Origin: an uncultured Collinsella sp. | GTDB lineage: Bacteria; Actinomycetota; Coriobacteriia; Coriobacteriales; Coriobacteriaceae | Reading direction: 5' to 3' | NCBI GenBank assembly: GCA_900547805.1 | Contig: URIE01000019.1 | Span: 1 to 21,660, forward strand | DNA length: 21,660 nucleotides | Shown here: in pieces, positions 7,182 through 13,949 of the stretch | Layout of the letters: each line of letters begins with the position of its first letter | How positions within the stretch are numbered: the stretch's first letter is position 1 | Program-made: the position numbers and the translations under genes | The notes under the pieces: model-generated | Database searches by the model: none | What the model was told of the DNA's origin: nothing | What the model saw: only the letters and a program-made list of their open reading frames with translations

Positions 7182-7208
7182 GACTGTGTCAGCAGTCAAG
7201 ACATGTGA
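7101..7208 (+). CDS. Possible 35-codon leader peptide across the pyr attenuator
   Basis: An ATG at 7101 opens a frame of 35 codons that runs through the hexaloop hairpin, the terminator stem and the T8 tract (read as Ile-Phe-Phe) and stops with TGA at 7206-7208, 12 bases before the pyrR start. This arrangement recalls the pyrBI leader peptide of enteric bacteria, where translation over the attenuator couples UTP-dependent pausing to termination. Against it, no well-spaced ribosome binding site precedes the ATG (AAGGGG at 7081-7086 is 14 bases away). It may therefore simply be open by chance. Confidence 0.25.
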   Translation: MELHSCQRAALPVGVWSALSGRASIFFDCVSSQDM

Positions 7209-7220
7209 GGAAGGAGATCG

Positions 7221-7805
7221 ATGGGCACGACTTCCCCCAAGGCGGTCATCATGGACGAGACCGCCGTCAATCGAGCGATGACCCGCATCGCGCACGAGAT
7301 TCTCGAGCGCAACGAGGGCTGTGAAGACCTCGCTCTGGTCGGCATCGTCACGCGCGGCGACCTTCTGGCAAAGAAGCTCGCCGAGGAGATCAAGGAGATC
7401 GAGGGCGTCGACGTTCCGCTCGGCAGCCTGGACATCAGCTTCTACCGCGATGACTATGCGACCAATTTCGCTCCCGCGATCCACGCTACCAACATTCCCT
7501 TCAGCGTCGACGGCAAGCGCGTCGTGCTGGTGGACGACATCCTGTATACGGGCCGTACTATCCGCGCCGCTCTAGACGCCGTCATGGACCTGGGCCGTCC
7601 GAGCCGCATTGAGCTGGCAGTCCTCGTTGACCGCGGCCACCGCGAGCTCCCCATCTCGCCGGACTTTGTCGGCAAGAACGTTCCCTCGTCGCATGAGGAG
7701 AACGTGCACCTATATATGAAGGAAGTCGACGGCCACACCGCTGTCGAGATTAACGACGTCGCGCCGGGTTCCCACGTGGGCTCCGCGCCGCTGGGAGGTG
7801 AGTAG
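7221..7805 (+). CDS. pyrR: PyrR bifunctional pyr operon regulator / uracil phosphoribosyltransferase
   Basis: 194 aa, slightly longer than the roughly 180 of most PyrR proteins, with a short C-terminal extension ending GSAPLGGE. The type I phosphoribosyltransferase fold is shown by the PRPP loop VVLVDDILYTGRT near residues 100-112, by the N-terminal ALVGIVTRGDLLA segment, and by the family-typical DISFYRDD. PyrR senses UMP/UTP and binds pyr leader RNA, and in many bacteria also has uracil phosphoribosyltransferase activity. The ATG at 7221 is preceded by AGGAAGGAG. As first gene of the operon directly behind the attenuator, it would be autoregulated. Its stop lies just before the pyrB start (or 8 bases inside it if the upstream GTG is used), so translation is probably coupled. 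Confidence 0.95.
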   Translation: MGTTSPKAVIMDETAVNRAMTRIAHEILERNEGCEDLALVGIVTRGDLLAKKLAEEIKEIEGVDVPLGSLDISFYRDDYATNFAPAIHATNIPFSVDGKRVVLVDDILYTGRTIRAALDAVMDLGRPSRIELAVLVDRGHRELPISPDFVGKNVPSSHEENVHLYMKEVDGHTAVEINDVAPGSHVGSAPLGGE

Positions 7806-7809
7806 TACC

Positions 7810-8754
7810 GTGGCGTTCAACCATAAGCACCTGATCGACATTACCGAGTACTCCGAAGAGGACATCAAGCTCATCCTCGAGACCGCCAAGGCGTTCTCCG
7901 AGGTCAACGAGCGTGCCATCAAGAAGGTCCCCACGCTCAAGGGCAAGACCATCGTCAACATGTTCAACGAGCCCTCGACGCGCACCCGCAGCTCCTTCGA
8001 GCTCGCCGAGAAGCGTCTTTCGGCCGACAGCCTCAACTTTGGCGGCTCTTCGACCTCCACGGTCAAAGGCGAGAGCCTCGTCGACACCGTCGAGACCCTC
8101 AACGCCTACAAGATCGACTGCATCGTCGTGCGCGATAAGCACGCCGGTGCTCCCTACATCGTCACGCAGAACTCGCCCGCGAGCGTCATCTGCGCCGGTG
8201 ACGGCAAGCACAACCATCCCACGCAGGCCCTGCTCGACCTGTACACCATCTGGGAGCACAAGGGTGACTTCCACGGTCTGAAGGTCGCCGTCGTCGGCGA
8301 TATCGCGCACTCCCGCGTCTGCGGCTCGCTGATTCCCGCCCTTAAGATCATGGGCTGCGAGACCTACGCCGTCGCCCCCGGCACGCTGCTGCCGCCGGCG
8401 CCCGAGGTCCTGGGCTGCGACCACGTGACGAGCGACCTCGATTCCGTCCTGCCCGAGCTGGACGTCGTTTACATGCTGCGCGTGCAGCAGGAGCGTCTCG
8501 AGGGTGCCCCGTTCCCGACCATTCGTGAGTACCACAAGCTCTTCGGTCTGACCAAGGACCGCGAGAAGCTCATGAAGCCCGACGCGATTATCTGCCACCC
8601 GGGCCCCATCAACCGCGGCGTCGAGTTCGATTCCTATATGGCCGACCACCCGCAACGCTCCGTCATCCTGGAGCAGGTCTACGCCGGTATCTGCGTGCGT
8701 ATGGCTATCCTGTATCTGCTGCTTGGAGGTGCCGATAATGGCCTTGCTTCTTAA
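7810..8754 (+). CDS. pyrB: Aspartate carbamoyltransferase catalytic chain
   Basis: 314 aa from the GTG at 7810, normal for the catalytic chain, which joins carbamoyl phosphate and aspartate in the first committed pyrimidine step. Visible motifs are the carbamoyl-phosphate loop STRTRSSFELA near residue 56, HPTQALLDLYTI, VAVVGDIAHSRV, MLRVQQERL and HPGPINRGVEFDS near 262. Two GTG starts are possible. The one at 7798 lies within the GGGAGG ribosome binding site itself, so 7810, 11 bases downstream of it, is preferred. No regulatory chain pyrI is present, as in Gram-positive operons. The gene overlaps pyrC by 17 bases. Confidence 0.95.
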   Translation: MAFNHKHLIDITEYSEEDIKLILETAKAFSEVNERAIKKVPTLKGKTIVNMFNEPSTRTRSSFELAEKRLSADSLNFGGSSTSTVKGESLVDTVETLNAYKIDCIVVRDKHAGAPYIVTQNSPASVICAGDGKHNHPTQALLDLYTIWEHKGDFHGLKVAVVGDIAHSRVCGSLIPALKIMGCETYAVAPGTLLPPAPEVLGCDHVTSDLDSVLPELDVVYMLRVQQERLEGAPFPTIREYHKLFGLTKDREKLMKPDAIICHPGPINRGVEFDSYMADHPQRSVILEQVYAGICVRMAILYLLLGGADNGLAS

Positions 8755-10027
8755 GAATGCCCACGTCGTCGACCCGTCCGTCGAGCTTGACGGTGTCGTT
8801 GACGTCCTGATTGACAGCGACAAGATCGCCGAGGTCGGCGAGAATCTCGCCGTCGAGGGAGCCGAGGTCCGCGACCTTTCCGGCAAGTACCTCGTCCCTG
8901 GCCTGGTGGATATGCACGTTCACCTTCGCGAGCCCGGCTACGAGGTCAAAGAGGACATCGAGAGCGGCACCCGCGCAGCTGCCAAGGGCGGCTTTACCGG
9001 CGTGTGCGCCATGCCCAACACCGATCCCGTCACCGATAACGGCACCGTCGTGGAGTTCGTCAAGTCCCGCGCTGCCGAGGTCGGTCACTGCCGCGTCTAT
9101 CCGTCGGGTGCCATGACCCGCGGTCTTAAGGGCGAGGCCATGTCCGAGATGGGCGATATGGTCGCCCACGGCGCCGTCGCCTTCACCGACGACGGTCGCG
9201 GCGTGCAGGGCGCGGGTATGCTCCGTCGTTGCATGGACTACGGCAAGATGTTCGGCAAGGTCTTTATGAGCCACTGCCAGGACGAGGACCTGGTCGGCCA
9301 TGGCCAGATCAACGAGGGCAAGGTCTCGACCCGTCTGGCTCTCGAGGGCTGGCCGGCTGCCGGCGAGGAGCTCCAGATCGCTCGCGACATCGAGATCGCC
9401 AAGCTGACCGGTGTCAAGCTGCACATCCAGCACATCTCCACCGCCCATGGCCTGGAGATCGTGCGTGCCGGTAAGGCCGCTGGCGTTCAGGTCACCTGCG
9501 AGGCCACCCCGCACCACATGTTCCTGACCGAGAACGACCTGGACGAGACCTACAACACCTCGCTCAAGGTCAATCCGCCGCTGCGTACCGAGGAGGATGC
9601 CGAGGCCATCCGCCAGGGTGTCATCGACGGTACCGTCGACGCTATCGTCACCGATCATGCTCCCCACACCCCGTGGGAGAAGGCCCGCGAGTTCGAGCTC
9701 GCACCCTTTGGCATGATCGGCCTCGAGACCTCGCTGTCGCTCGTGCTCACCGAGCTGGTCAACACGGGCAAGATGAGCATGGGCCGCATGGTCGAGCTCA
9801 TGGCCATCAAACCGCGTGAGATCCTGGGTCTCGACCAGGTTCAGGTCAAGGCGGGATCCGTTGCCGACCTGACCGTGTTCGACCCCTCCGCAACCTGGAC
9901 GGTTGGCGAGGACGGTTACGAGTCGCGCGCCGAGAACTCCGGTTTTGCCGGCCGCACGCTCACCGGTCGTGCCACCGATGTATTTGTCGGCGGTAAACAG
10001 ACGCTTGCCGACGGCTGCATCTGCTAG
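8738..10027 (+). CDS. pyrC: Dihydroorotase, class I
   Basis: 429 aa zinc amidohydrolase that cyclises carbamoyl aspartate to dihydroorotate. The metal motif DMHVHLREPG has its His pair at residues 60 and 62. A DDGRGVQ segment near 155 fits the bridging acid of Bacillus/Aquifex-type enzymes. SHCQDE, HIQHISTAHG and DHAPHT (Asp near residue 306) give the remaining ligands and the catalytic acid. All appear intact, so this is an active dihydroorotase and not the inactive PyrC-like partner seen in some ATCase complexes. The start at ATG 8738 is chosen over the upstream TTG at 8723 because GGAGGT at 8725-8730 is correctly spaced. It is followed by a 92-base gap containing a terminator-like hairpin, unlike the other tight junctions in the operon. 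Confidence 0.95.
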   Translation: MALLLKNAHVVDPSVELDGVVDVLIDSDKIAEVGENLAVEGAEVRDLSGKYLVPGLVDMHVHLREPGYEVKEDIESGTRAAAKGGFTGVCAMPNTDPVTDNGTVVEFVKSRAAEVGHCRVYPSGAMTRGLKGEAMSEMGDMVAHGAVAFTDDGRGVQGAGMLRRCMDYGKMFGKVFMSHCQDEDLVGHGQINEGKVSTRLALEGWPAAGEELQIARDIEIAKLTGVKLHIQHISTAHGLEIVRAGKAAGVQVTCEATPHHMFLTENDLDETYNTSLKVNPPLRTEEDAEAIRQGVIDGTVDAIVTDHAPHTPWEKAREFELAPFGMIGLETSLSLVLTELVNTGKMSMGRMVELMAIKPREILGLDQVQVKAGSVADLTVFDPSATWTVGEDGYESRAENSGFAGRTLTGRATDVFVGGKQTLADGCIC

Positions 10028-10047
10028 CATAGCCTTATCGCTTTTGT

Positions 10048-10080
10048 GCGCGGCGCCCTTGCGGTGCCGCGCTTTCTATT
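10048..10080 (+). terminator. Terminator-like hairpin inside the pyr operon
   Basis: A 10-bp GC-rich stem (10048-10057 against 10063-10072, one G-U) with loop CTTGC is followed by TTTCTATT. It sits between pyrC and pyrK and could reduce downstream transcription or stabilise processed mRNA. Confidence 0.55.
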
Positions 10081-10119
10081 CGTTTGGACCATGCAACCGC
10101 ATGGGGGATTGGAGCGTTT

Positions 10120-10911
10120 ATGCCCACACCTTCCACTGCACGCATGCACGACTTCGAGGTCGTCTCGAACCGGGAGATTGCCGACGGCGTCTTCTCGCTC
10201 GTCATCTCGGCCCCCAAGCTTGCAAGTGCGCTCAAGCCCGGTCAGTTTGTGAACATCGCCGTACCCGGTGATGCGTCCTCGCTGCTTCGCGTGCCCCTGA
10301 GCTACTACCGCGCCGACGCCGAGGCCGGCACCGTCGAGCTGTGGTACGCCGTCGTGGGCGACGATACCCGTCGTTTGTCCCAGATGGGCCCCGGCTCCAC
10401 CTCTAACCTGTTGGGCCCTGGCGGCCGCGGCTGGCTTGTTCCCGAGGGCACCAGGAAGGCGCTGCTCGTGGCGGGCGGCATCGGTGTTCCGCCCGTGCTG
10501 TGCCTTGCCGGCAAGCTTGCCGAGCAGGGTGTGGCCGTCGACGTGTGCCTGGGTTTTGGCACCGCTTCCAAGGCCGTGGGCATCGATGAGTTCCGCGCGC
10601 TGGGCGCCACGGTCAACGTTTGCACCGACGACGGCTCGCTCGGCACGCACGGTTTTTGCACCGATCCTGCCGCCGAGCTGCTCGGCGAGGGCGGCTACGA
10701 CTACGTCGCCAGCTGCGGTCCCGCCGTCATGATGAAGAAGGTCGCCGCTGCTGCCGCCGAGGCCGGTGCGTACTGCGAGGTGTCCCTCGAGCGCATGATG
10801 AGCTGTGGCTTTGGCGCCTGCAACACCTGCAATGTCGAGACGGTCGACGGTATGAAGGGTGCTTGCATGTGCGGCCCCGTGTTCGATGCTTCCAAGGTGG
10901 TGGTCTTCTAG
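10120..10911 (+). CDS. pyrK: Dihydroorotate dehydrogenase B, electron-transfer subunit
   Basis: 263 aa ferredoxin-reductase-like subunit that passes electrons from the PyrD flavin to NAD+. It has an FAD-binding barrel with RVPLSYY, an NAD-binding glycine motif AGGIGVPPVL, and a C-terminal [2Fe-2S] site CGFGACNTC followed by a fourth cysteine in GACMCG (residues about 228-251). The ATG at 10120 is preceded by GGAG at correct spacing; an upstream TTG at 10084 is in frame but not needed. The TAG stop overlaps the pyrD GTG by one base, so the two subunits are made together. A PyrK partner shows that the dehydrogenase is the NAD-dependent class 1B, which suits an anaerobe because it needs neither oxygen nor quinone. 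Confidence 0.94.
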   Translation: MPTPSTARMHDFEVVSNREIADGVFSLVISAPKLASALKPGQFVNIAVPGDASSLLRVPLSYYRADAEAGTVELWYAVVGDDTRRLSQMGPGSTSNLLGPGGRGWLVPEGTRKALLVAGGIGVPPVLCLAGKLAEQGVAVDVCLGFGTASKAVGIDEFRALGATVNVCTDDGSLGTHGFCTDPAAELLGEGGYDYVASCGPAVMMKKVAAAAAEAGAYCEVSLERMMSCGFGACNTCNVETVDGMKGACMCGPVFDASKVVVF

Positions 10912-11834
10912 TGGGTACCGTGAACATGGCCGTCGATTTCGGCGGCGTCAAGATGCAGAACCCCATCAACACCGCAGCCGGTACTTTTGGTTACGGTTGG
11001 CAGTTCCAGAACTTCTTTGATGTTTCCCAGCTGGGCGCCATCACCACCAAGGGTTGCGCAGCCGAGCCCTGGCCCGGCAACCCCGCGCCCCGCATGGCCG
11101 AGATCCCGGGCGGTATGATCAACTCCGTGGGCCTTCAGAACCCCGGCGTGGCCGCCTTTGCCCGTGAGTCAGGCCCGTGGCTCGAACAGCTGTCCAAGGA
11201 CGGTTGCCAGGTCATCTGTCAGGTTGCCGGCCACTCCGTTGACGAGTTTGTGCGCGCGCTCGAGATGTATGTCGAGCTATGCCCCTGGGCTGCCGGCTAC
11301 GAGATCAACGTGAGCTGCCCCAACATCGCCGCCGGCGGTGCCGCCATGGGCTCTACGCCCGAGGGCGCCTCTTCCGTTATGGCTGCCTGCCGCAAGGTGA
11401 CCGATAAGCCGCTGTTCGTGAAGATGGCGCCGGTCAACGTCGCCGAGATCGCCAAGGCCCTCGAAGCCGCCGGCGCCGACGGCCTTTCGGTCATTAACTC
11501 CATCCAGGGCATGGCCATCGACGTCCATACCCGCAAGTCCCGCGTGGCAAAGCCCAAGGGCGGCCTTTCGGGCCCGCTGTGCCACCACATCGCCGTGCGC
11601 ATGGTCTGGGAGGTCGCCCAGGCCGTCGATATCCCCATCAACGGTGTCGGCGGTGTCATGACCGGCGAGGATGCGGCCGAGTTTATCCTGGCCGGTGCCA
11701 CCTGCGTGTCGGTTGGCATGGCCAACTTCGTCGATCCGTGCGCTTCGCTCAAGATCGCGCACGAGCTCGAGGCCTGGGCCGAGTCCCAGGGCGTAAAGGA
11801 CATCAACGAACTGGTAGGTGCGTTCGAATGCTAG
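10911..11834 (+). CDS. pyrD: Dihydroorotate dehydrogenase B, catalytic subunit
   Basis: About 307 aa flavoprotein (FMN TIM barrel) that oxidises dihydroorotate to orotate with PyrK. Visible are NPINTAAGTFGYGW, TTKGCA, NSVGLQNPG, EINVSCPNIAAGG (the class 1 catalytic Cys near residue 135), VKMAP and the FMN phosphate site INGVGGVMTG. The GTG at 10911 overlaps the pyrK stop (TAGTG) and is chosen for coupling; the GTG at 10920 and ATG at 10926 are alternative starts that would shorten the protein by 3 or 5 residues. The open frame extends much further upstream inside pyrK, but that part has no family similarity. The 3' end overlaps pyrF by seven bases. Confidence 0.95.
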   Translation: MGTVNMAVDFGGVKMQNPINTAAGTFGYGWQFQNFFDVSQLGAITTKGCAAEPWPGNPAPRMAEIPGGMINSVGLQNPGVAAFARESGPWLEQLSKDGCQVICQVAGHSVDEFVRALEMYVELCPWAAGYEINVSCPNIAAGGAAMGSTPEGASSVMAACRKVTDKPLFVKMAPVNVAEIAKALEAAGADGLSVINSIQGMAIDVHTRKSRVAKPKGGLSGPLCHHIAVRMVWEVAQAVDIPINGVGGVMTGEDAAEFILAGATCVSVGMANFVDPCASLKIAHELEAWAESQGVKDINELVGAFEC

Positions 11835-12544
11835 AGACCGATGCCCGCGACCGCGTAATCGTCGCCCTCGACTGCGATCGTGAGCGTGCGCTCGAGCTCG
11901 CCCACGAGCTTTCGGGCCATGCCGCTTGGCTCAAGGTTGGTATGACGCTCTATTACGCCGAGGGTCCCCAGATCGTCAAGACCTTTAAGGACCTAGGCTT
12001 TAAGGTCTTTCTTGACCTTAAGTTCCATGATATTCCGCATCAGGTTCGCGGTGCCGCCCGCTCGGCCTCGCTTGCCGGTGCCGACCTGCTCTCGGTTCAC
12101 GGCTTGGGTTCGGGCGCAATGCTTGCTGCCTGCCGCGAGGGTGCCGAGGAGGCGCGCGACGACCGCGCCAAGCTCGTCGCCATCACCGTGCTCACGAGCA
12201 TGAATCAGGATGCCTTGAGCGAGATCGGCGTCGAGTCGCCCGTGGCCGAGGAGGCCGCCCGCCTGGCAAAGCTCGCTCAGGCCAACGGCATCGACGGCAT
12301 CGTGTGCTCGCCGATGGAGGCTCACGACATGCGTGAGCTGTTGGGTCCCGATGCCCTGATCGTGACTCCGGGTGTGCGTCCGGTTGGTGCCGCCCTTGGT
12401 GACCAGTCCCGCGTGGCGACGCCTTCCCAGGCTATCGAGCGTGGCGCAAGCCACATTGTGGTGGGCCGTCCCATCACCGGTGCCGACGATCCGGTTGCCG
12501 CCTTTGACGCCATCGTCGCCGAGCTGGTCGAAAACGTCGCGTAA
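11828..12544 (+). CDS. pyrF: Orotidine 5'-phosphate decarboxylase, type 1
   Basis: 238 aa TIM-barrel enzyme that decarboxylates OMP to UMP, the last step before the UTP branch. The signature DLKFHDIPHQV near residues 62-72 contains the catalytic Asp-Lys-Asp triad. VIVALD at the N-terminus, ITVLTSMN, VTPGVRP and the phosphate-binding IVVGRPIT near the end complete the type 1 pattern. The ATG at 11828 lies inside the end of pyrD, with AGGTG upstream. It is the last gene of the operon. pyrE, needed to make OMP from orotate, is not in the window. Confidence 0.96.
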   Translation: MLETDARDRVIVALDCDRERALELAHELSGHAAWLKVGMTLYYAEGPQIVKTFKDLGFKVFLDLKFHDIPHQVRGAARSASLAGADLLSVHGLGSGAMLAACREGAEEARDDRAKLVAITVLTSMNQDALSEIGVESPVAEEAARLAKLAQANGIDGIVCSPMEAHDMRELLGPDALIVTPGVRPVGAALGDQSRVATPSQAIERGASHIVVGRPITGADDPVAAFDAIVAELVENVA

Positions 12545-12589
12545 AAGATTCCCCTAAGTCACCACTTTTGGGTCTCATTAGCACAAAAT

Positions 12590-12647
12590 AGCCCCTGTGC
12601 CTGCGTAAACTTTCCCATCCTTTGTGTGGAATCGCAGGTCAGGGGCT
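12590..12647 (+). terminator. Long hairpin after pyrF, probable operon terminator
   Basis: Two perfect nested stems, AGCCCCTG/CAGGGGCT (12590-12597, 12640-12647) and CCTGCG/CGCAGG (12600-12605, 12633-12638), enclose a 27-base loop that may pair further. Only a weak T-rich tail (TAACTTT) follows, so termination is probable but not certain. Confidence 0.55.
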
Positions 12648-12729
12648 TAACTTTGGGCGCAGTATATTGCACTTTTTGCGGGTATCGTCTAACCTATGGA
12701 GCCGCGATTGGGCATTTTGTACGTTCTAC

Positions 12730-12739
12730 GTGCTAAAAT
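12730..12739 (+). promoter_or_regulatory. Predicted mihF operon promoter, extended -10
   Basis: GTGCTAAAAT forms an extended -10 (TGC-TAAAAT), 44 bases before the mihF ATG. A TTGGGC at 12708-12713 is 20 bp upstream, too far for an ideal -35. Confidence 0.5.
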
Positions 12740-12783
12740 GCTAATTATTGAATCAGATATAACCCAACTATTTGGAGGTACGA

Positions 12784-13092
12784 ATGGCACTCCCTCAGCT
12801 TACCGATGAGCAGCGTAAGCAGGCTCTTGAGAAGGCTGCTGCCGCACGTCACGCCCGCGCTGAGCTTCGCGAGCAGATCAAGAAGGGCGAGAAGTCCCTC
12901 GAGTCCGTGCTCAACTCCGATGACCCCATCGCTTCCCGCATGAAGGTTTCCACCCTCATCGAGTCTCTCCCTGGTTATGGTAAGGCCAAGGCCGCCAAGA
13001 TCATGGAGGAGCTCGGCATCTCCGCTACCCGTCGCGTTCAGGGCCTTGGCGTCCGTCAGCGCGAGCAGCTCCTCGAGCAGCTGACCAAATAA
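12784..13092 (+). CDS. mihF: Integration host factor, actinobacterial type (mIHF)
   Basis: 102 aa nucleoid-associated DNA-binding protein, a hallmark of Actinomycetota and unrelated in fold to proteobacterial IHF. The N-terminal third is a charged helix (residues about 7-36). The C-terminal half has the helix-two-turn-helix-like DNA-binding region IESLPGYGKAKAAKIMEELGI at residues 59-79, followed by the RRVQGLG segment. The ATG at 12784 has GGAGGT just upstream; an in-frame alternative start at 12772 lies before that site. It directly precedes gmk and rpoZ, the conserved actinobacterial order, and is likely the first gene of a four-gene transcript. Confidence 0.95.
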   Translation: MALPQLTDEQRKQALEKAAAARHARAELREQIKKGEKSLESVLNSDDPIASRMKVSTLIESLPGYGKAKAAKIMEELGISATRRVQGLGVRQREQLLEQLTK

Positions 13093-13662
13093 GTGAGCGC
13101 TCAGGATTCCAAGCTCTTTGTGATTTCTGGACCGTCAGGCGCGGGCAAGGGCACGCTCGTCACTCGTGTGCGCGAGCGTCGCTCTAACCTGGGCCTGACG
13201 GTTTCGGCTACCACGCGAGCCCCACGCAAAGGCGAGGTCGATGGCGTCAATTACTTTTTCCTGACGCGTGAGGAGTTCGACCGCCGCGTGGCAAACGGTG
13301 AGTTTGTTGAGTGGGCCGAGGTCCACGGTAACTGCTACGGCACGTTGGTGAGCGAGGTTCAGTCCAAGCTCGCCTCTGGTTCGTCTCTCATCTTGGAGAT
13401 CGATGTCCAGGGTGCCCTGCAGGTGAAGGAGCGTTTCCCCGAGGCCGTGCTGATCTTTATCAAGCCGCCTTCGCTTGAGGTACTCCGCGAGCGTCTAGTC
13501 GGTCGCGGTACCGAGACGCCCGAGACGATTGAGCTGCGTATGGCAAACGCCGCCGATGAGCTTGCCCTTGCCGACCGCTACGACGACGTCGTGGTAAATG
13601 ACGATCTCGACCGCGCGACCGATGAGCTCGTTCGCGTTCTCGATATGCATGAAAGGATCTGA
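13093..13662 (+). CDS. gmk: Guanylate kinase
   Basis: 189 aa, typical size; phosphorylates GMP to GDP using ATP. The P-loop GPSGAGKGT lies at residues 13-21. The GMP-binding segments SATTRAPRKGEVDGVNYFF and the EIDVQGA Walker B-like strand follow, then the lid region with RLVGRGTE. The GTG at 13093 abuts the mihF TAA with no gap. No clear ribosome binding site is visible, so translation probably depends on coupling with mihF. It is co-transcribed with rpoZ just downstream. Confidence 0.96.
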   Translation: MSAQDSKLFVISGPSGAGKGTLVTRVRERRSNLGLTVSATTRAPRKGEVDGVNYFFLTREEFDRRVANGEFVEWAEVHGNCYGTLVSEVQSKLASGSSLILEIDVQGALQVKERFPEAVLIFIKPPSLEVLRERLVGRGTETPETIELRMANAADELALADRYDDVVVNDDLDRATDELVRVLDMHERI

Positions 13663-13667
13663 GGTCC

Positions 13668-13949
13668 GTGTCCGTTGTAAAGCCTTGCATTGACGATCTT
13701 CTGGAGAAGACCGATCACAACCGCTTCCTGCTCGCTTCGCTTGCCTCCAAGCGCGCCTGCGACATCAATAGCATGCTGCGTGGCCAGCACAACCGCGTGC
13801 TTGCCGTCCAGGATGTCGATGACATCACCATCGGGCTTTCCGGTGCCGATACCATTTCGATGGCTATGGATGAGATTATCGACGGCGACATCTCTTACGA
13901 CGAGGCCCGTTATGAGAAGGCGCTCGGCCACAAGGTTGCTGAAGCCTAA
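13668..13949 (+). CDS. rpoZ: DNA-directed RNA polymerase omega subunit
   Basis: 93 aa, normal for omega, which helps beta-prime fold and assemble. Characteristic features are the N-terminal PCIDDLLEKTDHNRFLLASLASKRA helix region, the DITIGLSG segment, and a C-terminus with MAMDEIIDGDISYDE. It begins with GTG at 13668, five bases after the gmk stop; GAAAGGA at 13651-13657 is a suitable ribosome binding site. Its TAA abuts the thiI ATG. The gmk-rpoZ pairing is widely conserved. Confidence 0.94.
   Translation: MSVVKPCIDDLLEKTDHNRFLLASLASKRACDINSMLRGQHNRVLAVQDVDDITIGLSGADTISMAMDEIIDGDISYDEARYEKALGHKVAEA

Noticed and set aside
7750..10030. Minus-strand frames of 378 and 441 codons opposite pyrB and pyrC
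   Set aside because: Antisense shadows of conserved enzymes in GC-rich DNA.
10620..10910. Upstream extension of the pyrD frame into pyrK
   Set aside because: The extension overlaps pyrK in another frame and reads as Arg/His/Cys-rich sequence without similarity. The pyrD family N-terminus starts near 10926.
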